This document shows positions 1 to 13,104 of a DNA stretch of 64,000 bases, one piece after another. The notes under the pieces were generated by a model. It made no database searches and was not told the DNA's origin. It saw nothing but the letters and a program-made list of their open reading frames with translations. Position numbers and translations under genes: made by a program. Source of the DNA: Orthonyx spaldingii (taxonomy: Eukaryota > Chordata > Aves > Passeriformes > Orthonychidae); NCBI GenBank assembly GCA_013397795.1, contig VZTJ01000523.1, forward strand, positions 2,476,132 through 2,540,131, written 5' to 3'. The number at the start of each line of letters is the position of its first letter. Within the stretch, counting starts at the first letter, position 1.

Positions 1-560
1 ATCCCACTTTGTCCAAGTTCAGCCGCTCATCCTCAAACTCCGCGCTGGGTGGCAGCTGCCCGGCCTTTGTTCCGAGCGGGATCGGGGCCGCCGAGCGCCG
101 CTGCCATCGTGTCTTGGGAAAACGGGACGCAAGAATGGGCCCAATGTCTGGGCAGGGGCTGTGGGCAGGGGGAACTCCTGGGGGTCTCCATAGGAAACGC
201 TTTCCATTGGGCATGGATGTGTTATTAGCGCCGGAGCCCGCCCCGCCCCGGGTCTCCGCTGGGTCCCTCTCGCGGGGCTCTATCCATGGATTCCCTTCCA
301 GAGCCTCTCCCAGCTCGGAATTAGCAGTTTAAGGACGGCCCGACAATGAGCAGCGCGGATTTCCTGAGCAATTAGCCCGGGGACCCGGCCCGGGAGAGCG
401 TGCCCGATGGGAGCGAGCAGGGAAAAGCTCCTCAAAGCTCGGATTTTCCTTCCCGCGGCCGTAATTGTTTTGCCTTCCAATTAAAAAAGTGAGCAGGAGA
501 GGGGGGAGCTGAGAATCGCGAAAGCGCTGGGTAAGACTGGGAAGCCGCAGGGCAAAGCTG
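1..560. promoter_or_regulatory. CpG island at the left edge, possible promoter of a gene outside the window
   Basis: CpG dinucleotides are dense here (for example 70-130, 228-290, 330-420 and 455-530) and become sparse to the right of about 1300. A GC-box-like CCCCGCCCC lies near 240-250. No convincing coding exon or splice junction was found; the open frames at 9-332 (+) and 19-207 (-) look like GC-driven chance frames. CpG islands in gene-poor bird DNA usually mark promoters or developmental regulatory elements, so a gene just left of the window is a reasonable inference. Direction cannot be decided. Confidence 0.45.
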
Positions 561-3500
561 GCCGTGAAAATAAAATATCTCCCAAAGCAGATTTAGAAAG
601 GCGCTGTTTGCTAGGATGGGGGTTGTTGTTTTGTTTTAAATCTTCTCAGAGGAGCTGACTGGAACGGTCTGGGCTGGAAGCGCTGGATTCCTGCTGGAAA
701 AGCGGTCAGCTTCCCTTTTCCAGGGCCGTAATTACAAATACTCAGGGAAGCGTGGCTGCGCCTGCCTGCGAGCTGCCCCCGAGAGCCGCGCGGCGAATCC
801 TCCCTAAAAAGCCTAAAAAGTGCTTCTTTTTCCCTCTTACCTTCGGTATCAGCCCTTCAGGTGGGGACGAGGCTCTTCCGGCAGCAGCAGAGAGGCGGCG
901 GATGGTTCATTTTATTCCCTTTTCAGCCCTTTCTGCTTCCATGGGGCTGAAATCGCGGGGCTGCTGCTAAAGCCCAGCCTCCCCCTAACGAGTCTCGCTC
1001 GCATTGTGTTTGTCTCTCCTCTTCCTCCGCTCTCCTTGGCTCTTCCCACAGGCAGCCCAGGCCAGTAAACAACTCATTGTGAGGCTGGGGTGGGTGTAAT
1101 TCCTTGGGCTGGTGGCCACCGTAGCTGAGTTGCCTCTGCAGCGCGCCCGGCTGCTGCCACGGGCTTTTATCCCCCTCCATGCAAATAACTTCCTGAATAT
1201 CTCATGTAACAGCCCCGCAGCTCCGGGCTGCTAAAACTCAGCCTCCGCCAGCTCTCGCCCCAACGGAACACAAAAACAGGAGCGAGGATTCGGAGTGAGA
1301 ACGGTGGCGGTGCAGATGTTTCCTGCTCCCGATGGGCAAAGGTCCATTTTATTTGTTTAGCGAAAAAAAAAAAAGAGAGGCAGCAAATGTGGGGGAATGG
1401 TGGCTGGGTGGCCAAAGGCATCGCTGTCACTGAGTGTGGGGCTGGAGGAAGGCTCGGGATGGAAAACGCACCAGTATCACCAGTAAATTCGTACAGAAAC
1501 CAAGTTCCGTGGTTTGTGGGTGTTGTCAGGCGGCTGCATGGAAATGCTGATCCCTGGGGAGATGCGGCTGCTTTTCACACCCATTCTCATGCGAGGGCGA
1601 GAGCTCTCAGGGGGGACCCATTGACCAACACCGCGGCATTTGAAAGCTTTTTTTTGTGGGAAAGAAGAATGTTGGGAGCTGGGTGTGCAGCCACAGATTA
1701 GGATGAGCTCACTGAAACCTTTTCTCAGATTAACATCTCGAGTCTCAGCTTCAAAACTGCCCGGGCTGGGCAAACCCATTAAAGAGGAGACTGATGGCCC
1801 CTTAAAGATTAAATACAGCAAAAATCTTAACCCGAAACTCGTGTGTCTCTTACAGAATTTAGGCAGAATGTGGTGGTCGTGCCAACTTTGCTGCTGCTGG
1901 AACGGCCCCAGGCAGCTGTGCCTGGCTGGGATGTTTGGTTTCTCTCCGGAGTTCTTGGTTTAATTAAACTCTCCTTGACAAAAGTCTTCAGCTGTTGGGA
2001 ACTTCAGGGGCTGCGAGAACAACTCCTTAAAATGTTACAGGAGATCGGGAATGGGATTTATGCCCTTTGTGGAGTCCGTGCTTCTAAATCATTGTAGTGA
2101 TTCCAGTTTTGCATCCAGCCGTGGCTGCCATTAAATCCAGAAGCTGTAGTGAGCAGGTCATTCAGTCACCACTTCTTTTAGGATTTTTTTTCTTTTAAAA
2201 AGAGCATTTTTTTCTGCTACAGCCAAAACTAGAAGCTGGAAAAGTGCAATCTTTAGGTTTGAGCCATAATGCTGACCTCAAACCTGTAGAGATCACACGA
2301 AAAATTTAAAATTCCAATATTTTCCCTATGGAACATGATGTTTTTGGTATTGATGAGAAAGAAAACATCCCCAGAGCAACATATTCAAGGCACTCAAAGG
2401 AATACATGGGTGCCTTTATCCTTCTCCTCCTAAACAGGCCAAATGTTGTGCTATCAACCCACCCTGTGTAAATTTTTTTTTTTTAAATAAATAAAGTACA
2501 AACATTTCCAACACGGTGCCCTTAAGAGAGGTTTATTTGCCAAACATGAAGAAAGGAGGAGGCTGCCTCTCTTCTTGGTTCCAGTTACAGAAAAGTGTTT
2601 GCTTTAAAATGGAAAAACAAGGAACAGACTCCTGGGCTCTTCATCTCTGCACAACCCATTTGGGGTCCCCACCCTGATCCCATGGTGTTCATCCTAGACT
2701 CGGGACAGGGTGGGATTTAGTGAACTCTCCTTGTTAAAACATTGGCAGGACATCAATAATCTGGAGTTATTTTGGAAAACAAGGGAATCTGGGCTGTGAT
2801 CTTATTGGAAAGCGTGGCTGCTGGGAAGGCACAATGTGTCAAAGCAGGAGTTTTACCTCCTCTTTGCAGAAACCCCACGGAAATGACACTTCTGTGCTGT
2901 CTCTGGTTGTGTCAATGCTGGAGTGGCTTTGGGACTGGGATTTGCAATTCCCATTGATTTCAGCCAGGCAGGAACACCTGAATTTATGGGATAATTCTGC
3001 CCAGAAAATGAACATTTTGCATTTCCCGGTGATTAACGCTTAATTCTTCTGCTGTCAAACCTACTGAGTGTTTTCGGTCAATTGAGGCTTTTTTGTGCCA
3101 ATTTTCCTACCTCAGGGCACTTAGGAGCCCTCCAAGGAGCCGAAGAGCAGAACCCAAATCCAGCTGGCATTTAAAGGCCACTGGAATATACATGATCAAG
3201 GCATTCACTTTGCTCCTTTATTGCTCCTTTCCTTCCTGTGCTTTCCTGCACCAGAAGAATTCATTTGGCATTTGGGTCTTAAATATTGAATGGTCTTGGT
3301 TCATCCTGAGGCTTCCATGGAGTTTTCCATCCATAGAATCCATGAACAGGCTGCTGTGGCACAAACAGAGCATCCAGGGGTGGTTTTGTGGCATCTGAGT
3401 GGTTTAGGGACCCTGCCTGGGGAAGGGGGTACCCCCACAACCCCAAAACATCAACTTTGTCCCTCAAATTGTTGTATTTGGACTTTTTTTCCTGTCTGGA

Positions 3501-3825
3501 ATGCATCCATGATATCCCATCTCGTTCTCTCATCCTGTGAGCTTCCAAAGGTCTCACACATTTAAAGCATCAGCTTTAGGACCACAACTCCTGTGGGATG
3601 ATGTTTAGTGGCTGGGTGACCCCAAAGGATCATTATTGGGATGATTCAACCAACAGGTTCAATTGTGTTTGAATGGGGTATTTCATTGAGGGATTTCCCA
3701 GGAAAACTAAAGGAAAAATCAGTAATGGTGACATTTCCCTGGGGGGAAAGGGGAAAAAAAGTCACTTTACAGAAACCATGGTCAGTGCTGGAAAAGATTT
3801 TTAAAGGAAAATTCCTGAGCAGAAC
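561..3825. other. Intergenic stretch without a recognisable gene
   Basis: GC falls from island level to ordinary. Two overlapping AATAAA hexamers follow a T/A run at about 2486-2495 and could mark a plus-strand 3' end, but no upstream exon supports that. No repeat family or RNA gene is recognised; short open frames look random. Confidence 0.5.
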
Positions 3826-3956
3826 CAGGTTGGATGGGGCTTGGAGCAACCTGGAATAGTGGAAGGTGTCCCCATCCATGGCAGGGGGTGGAACTGGGTG
3901 AGCTTTAAGGTCCCTTCAGCCCAAAACCATTCCATGATTCCATGATTCTCTAAACC
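3826..3956 (+). mobile_element. CR1 LINE fragment (3' end)
   Basis: The segment runs from a TTGGATGGGGCTTGGAGCAAC-like block through 'gtggaaggtgtcc' and 'gagctttaaggtcccttc' to a doubled CCATGATTC tail. This is the standard CR1 3' untranslated end and octamer-like terminus. It is 5'-truncated and non-coding. Confidence 0.9.
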
Positions 3957-5224
3957 TTCAAGAGCTCATTAATGCTGTGGCATTTCCTAATGTTCCATGG
4001 TTTGTCAGGGCTTCCATTTGAAACCCTTTCTGAAAAGTTTTATAACACAGCAACCAAAAATCCCTTTGGAATCAAATGGAAGTGCAAAACATGGTGTTTT
4101 CAGTTTGGGGGTTTTTTTAATAAGCACTTAGAAGACTTTTTTAATAATTTTAAGTGCTGTAGAGAGATGGGAAAAAAGAAAAACAAAAAGCAAGTGCCCA
4201 TTTGAAGCCATCCCCTTGCAATTTTAAAAAGGCCTCATTTAAAAATCCTGGTTTGTTTATTTATCAGCACTTAACGTTCCATTACTTTCCTATCCAAGAG
4301 GACTTTTTGCCAGTAGATGCCAGGATATTTCTTCTCCAAATGTTTAGGCCTTTCTGTATTTAAAGCACTTAAGCAAAGGCAGGTTCATGAGCTGCTGAAA
4401 TTGGGGGAAAGGTAAAATAAAAATTTGTGCTGTTTTCTGGGTCAGGAAAATCCAAACCTTCGGTGGCACCAAGGCCTGGACTTGAATATCCCTCCAAACC
4501 TCCCATTTTGTCCTCAATCTTTGCTTTTATTTTATCCCCAATATGCCAGGAGAGCCTTCCCTCCGGACAGAGTCCTCTCCCCACCTCCAGCACTCCTCAC
4601 TCCTTTGCTTTCCATGTCCTGCAGGAATTTAATCCAGCTCTTCCAAGGTTGTCTAAGTACTTTCAGAGCCTTTAATTTCTCTTGTTGATGGAGAAGGGAT
4701 TAACTTTGCAGACTTCCCACTCATTCCTCATCTTTCCCGTGCCATGGAGTGATTTCCAAGCATGACCACATCAAGCCTGTGAGTTCTGCCTGCAGAAACC
4801 GCATCCAGGAAAAAATTCCTGGTTATTCTTCTCCTCCAGAACGAGTTCAGAAACTCACAGTGTCTGTATTTTCTGTGGGATCTGGGTTTGTTGGCTCCTT
4901 TTCCCCAGCTCTGCTGGGACAGATCCCGGTGGGAATGGCCACGCTTGTTTTGACAGGAGGATCCAGCAGCTCCGAAATCTTATCCCTGGAAAAGGCAGCA
5001 GGTGTTTTCCAGCAGAGCCCGCCCGCTCCAGCTGGGCAGAGCCTGATTCCCGAGCTGTGACCGTGTCCAAGGGGACACCGAAACATTTCCCTTTGTCTTC
5101 CCATCCTGCAGAGAGGAGTTTTAATGAAAATCGGGGGAATAGAGTTGGTTCATTGTTTTTTTTTTTTCTGAATCCTGGTGACAGCTCCTATTCCAGACAC
5201 GGTGGGGCCTGGTTTTTAGGCAGG
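3957..5224. other. Intergenic, nothing recognised
   Basis: A/T-rich to about 4400, then average composition. No conserved exon, tandem repeat or mobile element could be supported; there is a T-run at about 5156-5166. Confidence 0.45.
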
Positions 5225-5305
5225 GACAGCAGATTGGAAGGTGATCCTGCCCATGGCAGAGGGGGTGGAACTGGATGATCCTTGGGGTCCCTCCCAAGCC
5301 AAGCC
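5225..5305 (+). mobile_element. Short degraded CR1 3' fragment
   Basis: It contains 'aaggtgatcctgcccatggcag' and 'ggaactggatgatccttggggtccctccc', which match the CR1 3' consensus block order. The terminal octamer repeat is missing or eroded. Confidence 0.65.
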
Positions 5306-5724
5306 GTCAGTGCCAGCAGGAGGTCCCATATCCACATTTTATCCCTCACAGCTTCCCTGGGCTGAGACTGTGCCTTGGCTGGGACTGGAACATGACATCA
5401 GCAAGTTCTGGTGTTTTCCTGGAGGAAAATGAGTTTCACCAAAAAAATGGGGGAGGATGGAGAGCCAGACTGGCAGGAAGAGCCACCACAGAGCAGTAAA
5501 TGAAGGGAGAAGACACCAACAGAGGACATGCTCAGGGCTGGCTGCTGTTCCTGGGCAGGAGCACGGAGGGAGATTAAATTTCAACAAACCCCAAGGACGC
5601 GAGAAGTCAGGGAATTTATTCTGTGTTCTGACAGCAAAAACTCCCAGTTTAAAAGGGCTGGGAGCACCCCAAACAATCGAGGGAGCAGCCAGGCAGGAGC
5701 ACAATTCTGCTAGGCATGAATAGA

Positions 5725-5825
5725 AGGAAGAAGCAGCTGAATATCAGGAAATGTTTGGAACAATGCAGAGATTGGGCTTCGCTGGAGGCTCCCGAGGGAA
5801 GTGGTAAAAGCCACACGGGCTGAAT
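5725..5825 (+). mobile_element. CR1 fragment, internal part of the 3' region
   Basis: The series 'ctgaatatcaggaaatgttt ... ggaggctcccgagggaagtggtaaaagcc' follows the order seen in CR1 3' regions ('atatcaggaa ... ctcccaagggaagtggt'). The end of the element is not attached; another CR1 piece follows about 140 bp downstream. Confidence 0.6.
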
Positions 5826-5964
5826 AATGGAAAACCAGACAAAACCGTGGTGTGCATGTCATGGAGAGAAATCCTTCAGCACAGAGATGAGGAATTCTCA
5901 GTCCTTAGGGAGCACAGCATTGCTGTTGTGTTAATGATGGCTTTAAGTGACTGGTTTTGAGTCG

Positions 5965-6152
5965 CAGATTGAAGATTCCCTGCAAAGGAGGGAGGTGGGG
6001 AGGCCCTGGCAGAGACTGCTGAGAGAAGCTGTGGCTGCCCATCCCTGGAAGTGTCCAAGGCCAGGTTAGAGCAGCCTGGGACAGTGGAAGGTGCGGGACT
6101 GGATGAGCTTTAAGGTCCTTCCCACTCAAACCAGTCTGGGATTCCTTATCTT
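5965..6152 (+). mobile_element. CR1 LINE fragment (3' end)
   Basis: 'gtggggaggccctggcagag', 'agaagctgtggctgcccatc', 'tggaagtgtccaaggccagg' and 'gagctttaaggtccttccca' occur in the canonical order and end at 'gtctgggattcc'. It is a non-coding, 5'-truncated copy. Confidence 0.9.
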
Positions 6153-8766
6153 AACCCCAAAAAGAGGCAGTTTGGAGCCCAGGGCTCACAGGCAGCTCTG
6201 TGATTGTGCCCAGCCAGGGTCAAACACCCAAATTGTGCCTCCCTTGTAGGATTTACATTAGCAAAGCTCATTAGCAGAGCTGATTGTGCCCAGCCTGAGC
6301 TCCGCTGGTGCACAAACTCCCAGTGTTATGCAAATCCCAGCGAGTTTATTCCTCTTACGCCACCACCACTCCACTCCTGCTCTCCAGTTGTTCCTGGGAC
6401 TTTGGCCTTGCCTCACTAATTGCAATTAAGCTTTTGGCAAAGCACTCAAGGCTGTCTGCTCTGGGTTTGCTCCATATCCCTGGAAGATGTAGATAAGCAT
6501 TTCCTTGGGAATGGTCCCAAAATGACTCCAAAGTGCCCATCAGGGAGCCTTCACACCCCCCAATCCCGGTACACCAGGACCTGACCTTCCTTCTCCTGAC
6601 CCTCCCTTCTCCAGCCTGTAACAAACACTTGGCATCCACTGGAAGTCCAGCCTGAAGTTCAGATTCATCCCAAAGCTTGTAGTTCATGACCCAAAATTCC
6701 TGCCCAGGCTGCCTGGTGTCCCACGGGGTCCCCTGACAGGACATGGGGTTTCTTCAGGGCCATCAGGTTGGAAATAGAGCACCAAGCAAAGAAATCCTGG
6801 AGATAAAGCAAATAAAAGCAGCTTTACTAAAAGCATTTTGACTCCTGAGGGAAGAGCAGCTTCACCATGCCAGGGAAAGGCCACCCTGTCCAGGAGCCCC
6901 CCAGATAAGGATGGAATTCCTTGTGCAACCTCTCCCGTTGTTATCAGGGCTTTGTTTTAAAGAGGAAAGCAACCCCAACAGGGCAATGCCTCTATTTTTT
7001 TCCTTTTACCTTTCCTCTGTTGACTCCTGATGTCCTTCCAAGCCTGGGGAAGGCGCGGCTGCCCCGTCACACCCCTGCTCCGGGGAACAGCTCTCCGTGA
7101 AATGTGGGATCCTCACTCAGAATTCATGGGCTTCCCATTTGATCACCACTAAGTGACCAGGGAAGGACAACTGCACCTCCTGTGACTTGGAGACAACACA
7201 GGATTTTCTCCTGGGTTCCTGTCTTCCCTCCTTCGCTGTCTTGCTTTTCCTCTGGGAAAGGATTTGTGTAAAGCAAGGATTTTACTCAACATTTCATAGT
7301 GGTTGTATCAACCCAAGTGAACAGACTGAAGCAAATCAACCCCTCCAGTTTTACAGGGTCTGATTAGAGGCTTTCCTGCTGGTTTCTTGTTTCTGGCAAT
7401 GCAATTTCATGAATTATTAATCACACTGGACTCCCCCAAGCCGAACTGGCTGTGGAATGGGGGATAATGGGATGTTTTCTTGTTTATATCAGCACCTGCA
7501 GCCCAGGCTCCATGGGATCTGCTGCCCTGGAGCGTGTCCTGAGGGCTTGAGGATCCTTTCATCCACCCCTTTCCCATCCCTGCCCTGTCACAGCACAGAT
7601 CTGCTGCTCAGCAAGAAGGAATCTGGGAGGATTGTCCCCATTTTCAGCTGGGCAGTGACACAGCCATTGCACAGGGTTTGCTGAGGCTTTGATGGAGCTA
7701 CTCTGGATCTCTTGGAAAAGGCTTGGATTAACCTCGTGCAGCCAAAAATCTTCCAAACGGCCCAATTCCAGACTTCTCCACCATGGGCTTGCCCGTACTG
7801 GGGAGGGTTGGGAAGGTCAGGGAAGTGCCCGGTGGGCTCCGAGACACCGTGGCTGGTCCCAGTTGGACTCCAGGCGGGTTCAGAGCAGGATGGGATGTGG
7901 GATGTGCTGACCCTGTCAGTGCTGAAGGCAGAGCTGAAGGCAGATCCCAGCCCAGGGAGCTCCCCAGGAGCTGCAGATGGATTTTCCTGGCATCCAATGA
8001 GTTCCCAACCAAGGCAGCACCTTCCAGCAGCTCTCACTCCGTGCCCAGGGGGATTCAGCTCCGACTGCGCTGGGATCCAGGACAGGAAGCAGAAACCAGC
8101 ATGCCCAAAGGGAAGGAATTCAGGGAGGCAGAAAGAAATTAAATAGCCTGGAATTTGTCCACATCCCTGGGGATGTCACCCCATCTCCTGCAAAACCGTG
8201 AGGACCACGTGTGGCCTTTGTCCCAGTGCTGGGAGAGGGGCAGGGCAGTGGGACCAGTGCTTGAGGTGTTCCTGGGTGCTGGGCCAGCTCCAGCCCCAGC
8301 TCCAGCCCCGGCCCGTGCAGGGCAGTTTTCCACAGAGGCACAGGGATGTTTTCCCTTGGGATCTCTGGCTGTGGCCGCACTCAGCTGAAGCTCACAATAA
8401 ATATTCCCACGAGAACTCAAGGTGACTTGTGGGACCATTCCCAGCACATCCTATATTTATCCTAACCCTGACACATCTTTAAATAGCACGGACACATGGC
8501 AGGTCCCTGGGTACAGAGTTCATCAGTGTCAGTTTCCCTGAGCGTGGTTCCTTGGAGCACTTGGAAAAGGAGCAGATCCTCCCTAAACTCTGCTTTGATC
8601 CCACATTTTTCTGACCAGCAGGAGTTGCCAGAGCCTCTCCCTTCTCTGTCAAGTCATTGTTACACCTCTTTCATAAACATTCTTTCCCCTCTTTCTGTTC
8701 TCTTTAGCTTTCCCAAAACACCCCTCCTACCACTTTCCAAAATCCTACTGAACCTCTCCCAAATTC
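6153..8766. other. Intergenic, nothing recognised except a tiny GC-rich duplication
   Basis: A 12-bp unit AGCTCCAGCCCC is repeated in tandem at about 8286-8309. Several open frames on both strands between 7.6 and 8.4 kb overlap each other and show no domain, so they are not called genes. Confidence 0.45.
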
Positions 8767-9135
8767 ACAGAATCATTGAGATTGGAAAAGCCCTCCAAGG
8801 CCATCGAGTCCAACCTGGGACCAATCCCCACCTTGTCACCAGCCCAGAGCGCTGAGTGCCACCTCCAGGTGTTCCTTGGACACCTCCAGGGATGGGGACT
8901 CCAAACCTATCTGGGCAGTTCCAATGTTTAACAACCTTTTCCATAAAGAAATTCCTGCTGATGCCCAACCTGAGCCTCCCCTGGCCCAGCCTGAAGCCGT
9001 TCCCTCTCCTCCTGTCCCTGTCCCTGTCCCCTGGGAGCAGAGCCCGACCCCCCCGGCTGCCCCCTCCTGTCAGGGAGTTGTGGAGACCCAGAAGATCTCC
9101 CCTGAGCCTCCTTTTCTCCAGCCCTGCCTTTGCCC
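8767..9135 (-). mobile_element. CR1 LINE fragment, minus strand, about 370 bp
   Basis: Read on the plus strand it starts with 'agaatcattgagattggaaa', then 'atcgagtccaacct', 'gtccttggacacctccaggg', 'tgatgcccaacctgagcct' and 'ccctgtcccctgggagcaga', which is the reverse complement of the CR1 3' region in the right order. It is one of the longer and better preserved copies in the window; the open frames across it are remnants or chance. Confidence 0.92.
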
Positions 9136-11904
9136 AGCTCTGGAGTTAAACTTTCCCCTGGTTCCAGGAGAACACATGGTTTTGCTTAGCTCTGCCGAAG
9201 GAATTCCGAGCCGAACGTCGTGGATGTGGCTTTGCCAAGGTAAAGTAACCTCTGCTGTGAACTTGGACAATCAAAGCTGGGCCTTGTTTGTTTTCCTACG
9301 TATGGATTTACCAGCTGCTGCTCTCTGACATTTCCTGATGTTTTCTTTTTCCCAATCCAGACGTCATCGCCGTGTTTGTCATCCCACATGCAGGGGGTAG
9401 CCAGGTATCCCACGGGGCTTCTCCTCCACCCAGGGCAGGATCCAGCAGGGAATCCCAATTTACTGTTTTGACCAACTTTACTGAGGAGGGAACAGGTGCA
9501 AGCAGCGTTTTACACCCTCAGCTCCCAGGAAAAGATTTGCAGAAATCTTAGTAGAAGCTGTGGAAAATGCTTCTACTAAGGGATCTACAAGGGAACCTGG
9601 AATAAGTGGCTGGATAGTTTACATTAACCTTTCTGAAATATTTACTCTGAGAAATTTATTTCCTTGAAGATTTCTGTGTTGGATTAGAGAAAACAAGGAG
9701 AAACCTGACTGTAAAGGTGCGTGTTTTCTCTTGTGGGATTCCTGAATATTCCTTGGGATTCACTTTGTTCTGTTCTGAGGGAAAGCTTTGCACAAGGAGC
9801 ACATCCTGGAGCTGTCACAACCCGAGCCTGAATCTTGTTGTTGGCAGGTGGACATTTGTGTTCTCAAAGTTTGGGATAACTCCCAAAGGCTCCCTGGCTT
9901 GCTGTGTGTCCCTTGGCCCTGCCAGGGGATGGTGTGGCTTTATCCACACCCAGATCCATGGATTAGCCACACTGGATAAGGACAACTGGCAACTCTTTGT
10001 GCTGTTTGGGATTCAAACCAACATTTCCCCACACACCCTACACTAAAAAATTGGGGTGTGAGCCTCGATTATCAGATTTGCACTGTCTGGGCAAGAGTTC
10101 AGGTGTGGTAGGAACCCCTTGGAAAAGGATGAGGAAGGATTTGTAAAAAATAATTGTGTCTTGCAGAGTTGCCTTGACACAAATGAGGGTTTGAGACCAT
10201 TTTGATGGTTGTACGAGTTGCTTCTACCACTGACAATGATTTCACACATTGTCATTTAGAATTTGTGTCCTGCCTGGTGTCTGAGAGAGCAGTGGAATCG
10301 ACTTAGGCTGCAAACAGAGCCCTCCAGAGCTCGGAAATGTCACCATTTCAGTTGTCTTGAGGATTTTTGCACCAGAAAATATATTTCCTATTTTCTCTAT
10401 ATTTTCTGCATATCGTTTTCTCCACAAGCTGCCTTTCTGTTTCTGCGCACAGGATGGAACACAGAGCTTGAAACCCTGGCTAAGTCTTTGTAAATAAAGA
10501 GTTTCTCTAGTTCAGAGGGTTTTTTTAACTTGCCAGGTGTCAAAGGGTTCCTCAAACAACACCAATGCAGATTCTTGGGTCAAGATGAGAAAACGACATT
10601 TTGACTGAAATTTGGCAGCTGTTATCAGTGACTTTAGAGTGCAGAAAGAAAGAGGTTTGAGATGTGGGTCCCAGCTCTCCCTGCTGATTTCAGTGACTGT
10701 TTGTGTCACTCCTGGAGTTATGTGAACACACTGAAAACAAGGAGCACGTTCAGGCTCCCTGTAACCCCAGGGAAGCATTTGGGAGCAGCCTGGCTGGACC
10801 CAGCTCCTCACCTGGAAAACCTCAACCTGTGCTCCTGGCACATGGTTTGTCTTTGTTCCAGAGATCCACAGGCAAAACAAACAAAAAAAAATCATCTGGC
10901 ACCAAGCCTGGCATAGCTGCAGGGCCAGAATCCAGGGAAAGGCACCTCCAGGGAGCAGATATGGGAAGAGGGGTCTCTGAGAAATGGGATGTGATTCCCA
11001 GCTCCAGGCAGAGCACAGAGGACAATGCCTGTGTCCAATGCCTGCATCCCCGTTCTCCCAAGGGAGGTTGGAAACTGGGAAGGAAGAAAGGAAGTTTCTG
11101 CTCCCTTCTCTCCCAGGGAGAAATTCCTGGGGAAGAAGCAGAGCGGAATGCTCCACAAGCCAGTACAAATTATATAAAAACCCTACAGAATGAGCCATGG
11201 AACATAAATACAGTAAAATCTCTGCCCACCAGGGCTCCCCATGGCATGACAAGGAGCAGATGGGTTGGTGGCTGCCCTTTGTCCCCAGGCTTTCCCTCAG
11301 CCCATGCACCTTTGGGATTGTTTATTTGGGTGAGTTTTCCTTCATCTGGGAGGATTCTGGAGCTGTGTTGAGCACTGAGGCTGCTCTGGCTCTGGGCTGA
11401 GCTCCACAAACGCTCAGGGCACGGAGAAGAGGCCGGGCGAAGGCTCAGCCCTCCAACCTGAGGGGTAAAAATAACCCGAGCAGAGTGTGGGAGATGAAAG
11501 CACCCACAGCACGTCCCCAAACACAAACCCTTTAATGAGGCCGAGCCACTGGGGCTGGCCCAGCAGTTTTAGGGGCTCTGGTGGCCAGGGTCCCCATGAA
11601 TGGAGCACTTGTGGAAGGCCTCCCGTGCCACAGGCAGGGAGACAGCGCAGGGGAAAACAAGGCTCAATGAAAGCTTTTAGAAAGCTCTGCTTTTCCAGGC
11701 CACGTTTAACTTTCAAACTGCTGCGAACTTGATACCTCCACATTCAAACTCGTTTCATGACAGCAGCACGCAGAAAAAAGGGAGAAAAACCTGTTTGGCT
11801 TGATTTTCAGGTAAACTTAGACTTCTCCAGGAGCTTTTTTCCTGGCTTTTTATATCAGTGGAAGGCAGGTAATTTAACACATTTTTACAGGCTCACAGCA
11901 GTGT
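9136..11904. other. Intergenic; region with long overlapping open frames but no recognised gene
   Basis: A 265-codon minus frame (10512-11309) overlaps a 222-codon plus frame (10703-11371). Neither shows a domain, signal peptide or consistent codon bias, and both are rich in Trp, Cys and Ser as expected of translated non-coding DNA. A TATATAAAAA motif lies at about 11171-11180. No repeats are recognised. Confidence 0.4.
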
Positions 11905-12388
11905 CAGGGCCCCTCATGATGAGAAAGACATTGAGGGGCTGGAGCGTGTCCAGGGAAGGGAATGGAGCTGGGGAAGGGTCTGGAGCACCAGGAGCACCTG
12001 AGGGAGCTGGGAAAGGGCTCAGCCTGGAGAAAAGGAGGCTCAGGGGGGCCCTTCTGGCTCTGCACAACTCCCTGACAGGAGGGGGCAGCCGGGGGGGTCG
12101 GGTTGTGCTCCAACAGAACAAGGGATGGGATGAGAGGGAACAGCCTCAAGTTGCATCAGGGAAGATTTAATTTGGGTATCAGGGAAAACTTCTCCATGGA
12201 AAGGGTGGTCAGGCATTGGAAGAGGCTGACCAGGGAGTCACCATCCCTGGAAATGTTCAAAAAATGTGTGGATGTGGCACTTTAGGACATGCTCTAGTAG
12301 TGAAGTGGCAGTTCTAGATTAACAGGGGGACTCAATGATCTTAGAGTGCTTTTCCAACCTCAGTGATTCCATGATTCTCTGATTCTTG
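11905..12388 (+). mobile_element. CR1 LINE fragment, about 480 bp
   Basis: It opens with 'gacattgaggggctggagcg', runs through 'gaaaaggaggctcagggggg', 'caagttgcatcagggaagat', 'ttctccatggaaagggtggt', 'tggatgtggcactttaggac' and 'agtgcttttccaacctcagt', and ends in a CCATGATTCTCTGATTC tail. It is the longest single CR1 copy in the window and similar in type to the copies at 13105 and 48772. Confidence 0.94.
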
Positions 12389-13104
12389 GAGATTTGTGTT
12401 CATTTGCATGTTTGCATCTCCAAACACGGCCTTGTGTTAGAAACAAACACTCCAGATGTTCCCAGTGCCGTGATGGGTCCTGGCCCTGCCTGGGGTTCCT
12501 GTGGCCCCTGGCAGTGCCGGAGCTGCTGCTGCCGAGTCAGCTCGTCCTGTGCTAATTAACTCTGATGAGTAACGAAGCAGGGGAGGCTGTCCTGTGCCAG
12601 CCCCGCTCAGTTCCCACCCTGAGGGACTCTGTCCAGCCCAGGTGTCCCTGCACAGGCAGGACGGGCCGTGGGCACCCCTGGCACTCACCCAGGCACCCAG
12701 GTCACGTCCTGCAAACCATTTCAGCCCACGGAGCTCTGGCAGCTGCCCCAGCTCCCAGACTTGGCTGGATGTTGCCATGGAGAGCAGGAGCTCTTCCTGC
12801 CTTGCCTCGGGTTGCTTTTCCAGCCGCCGTGCCGAGGGCAGGGAGCACAAACTGTGCGGGCAGCCGTGGAACGCCAGCAGAGAGAACAGGCTGTGCTGCC
12901 TCCACCACGAGTGTTGGCACCCACCTACAGCCCACAGGTGCCTTTGTGACAACGAATTGCCCTTGGTGACTTTCCTGGATCAGCAGTGGGGGTGTCCAGG
13001 TGTCTCAGAGCTGCCAGGAGCAGAGTGGAGCCTGTGGATGAACAGGACACACGAGGCAGCCAAGAGGTGCTACCTGCCTTCAATTCCATAAACTGTTGTT
13101 GCCT

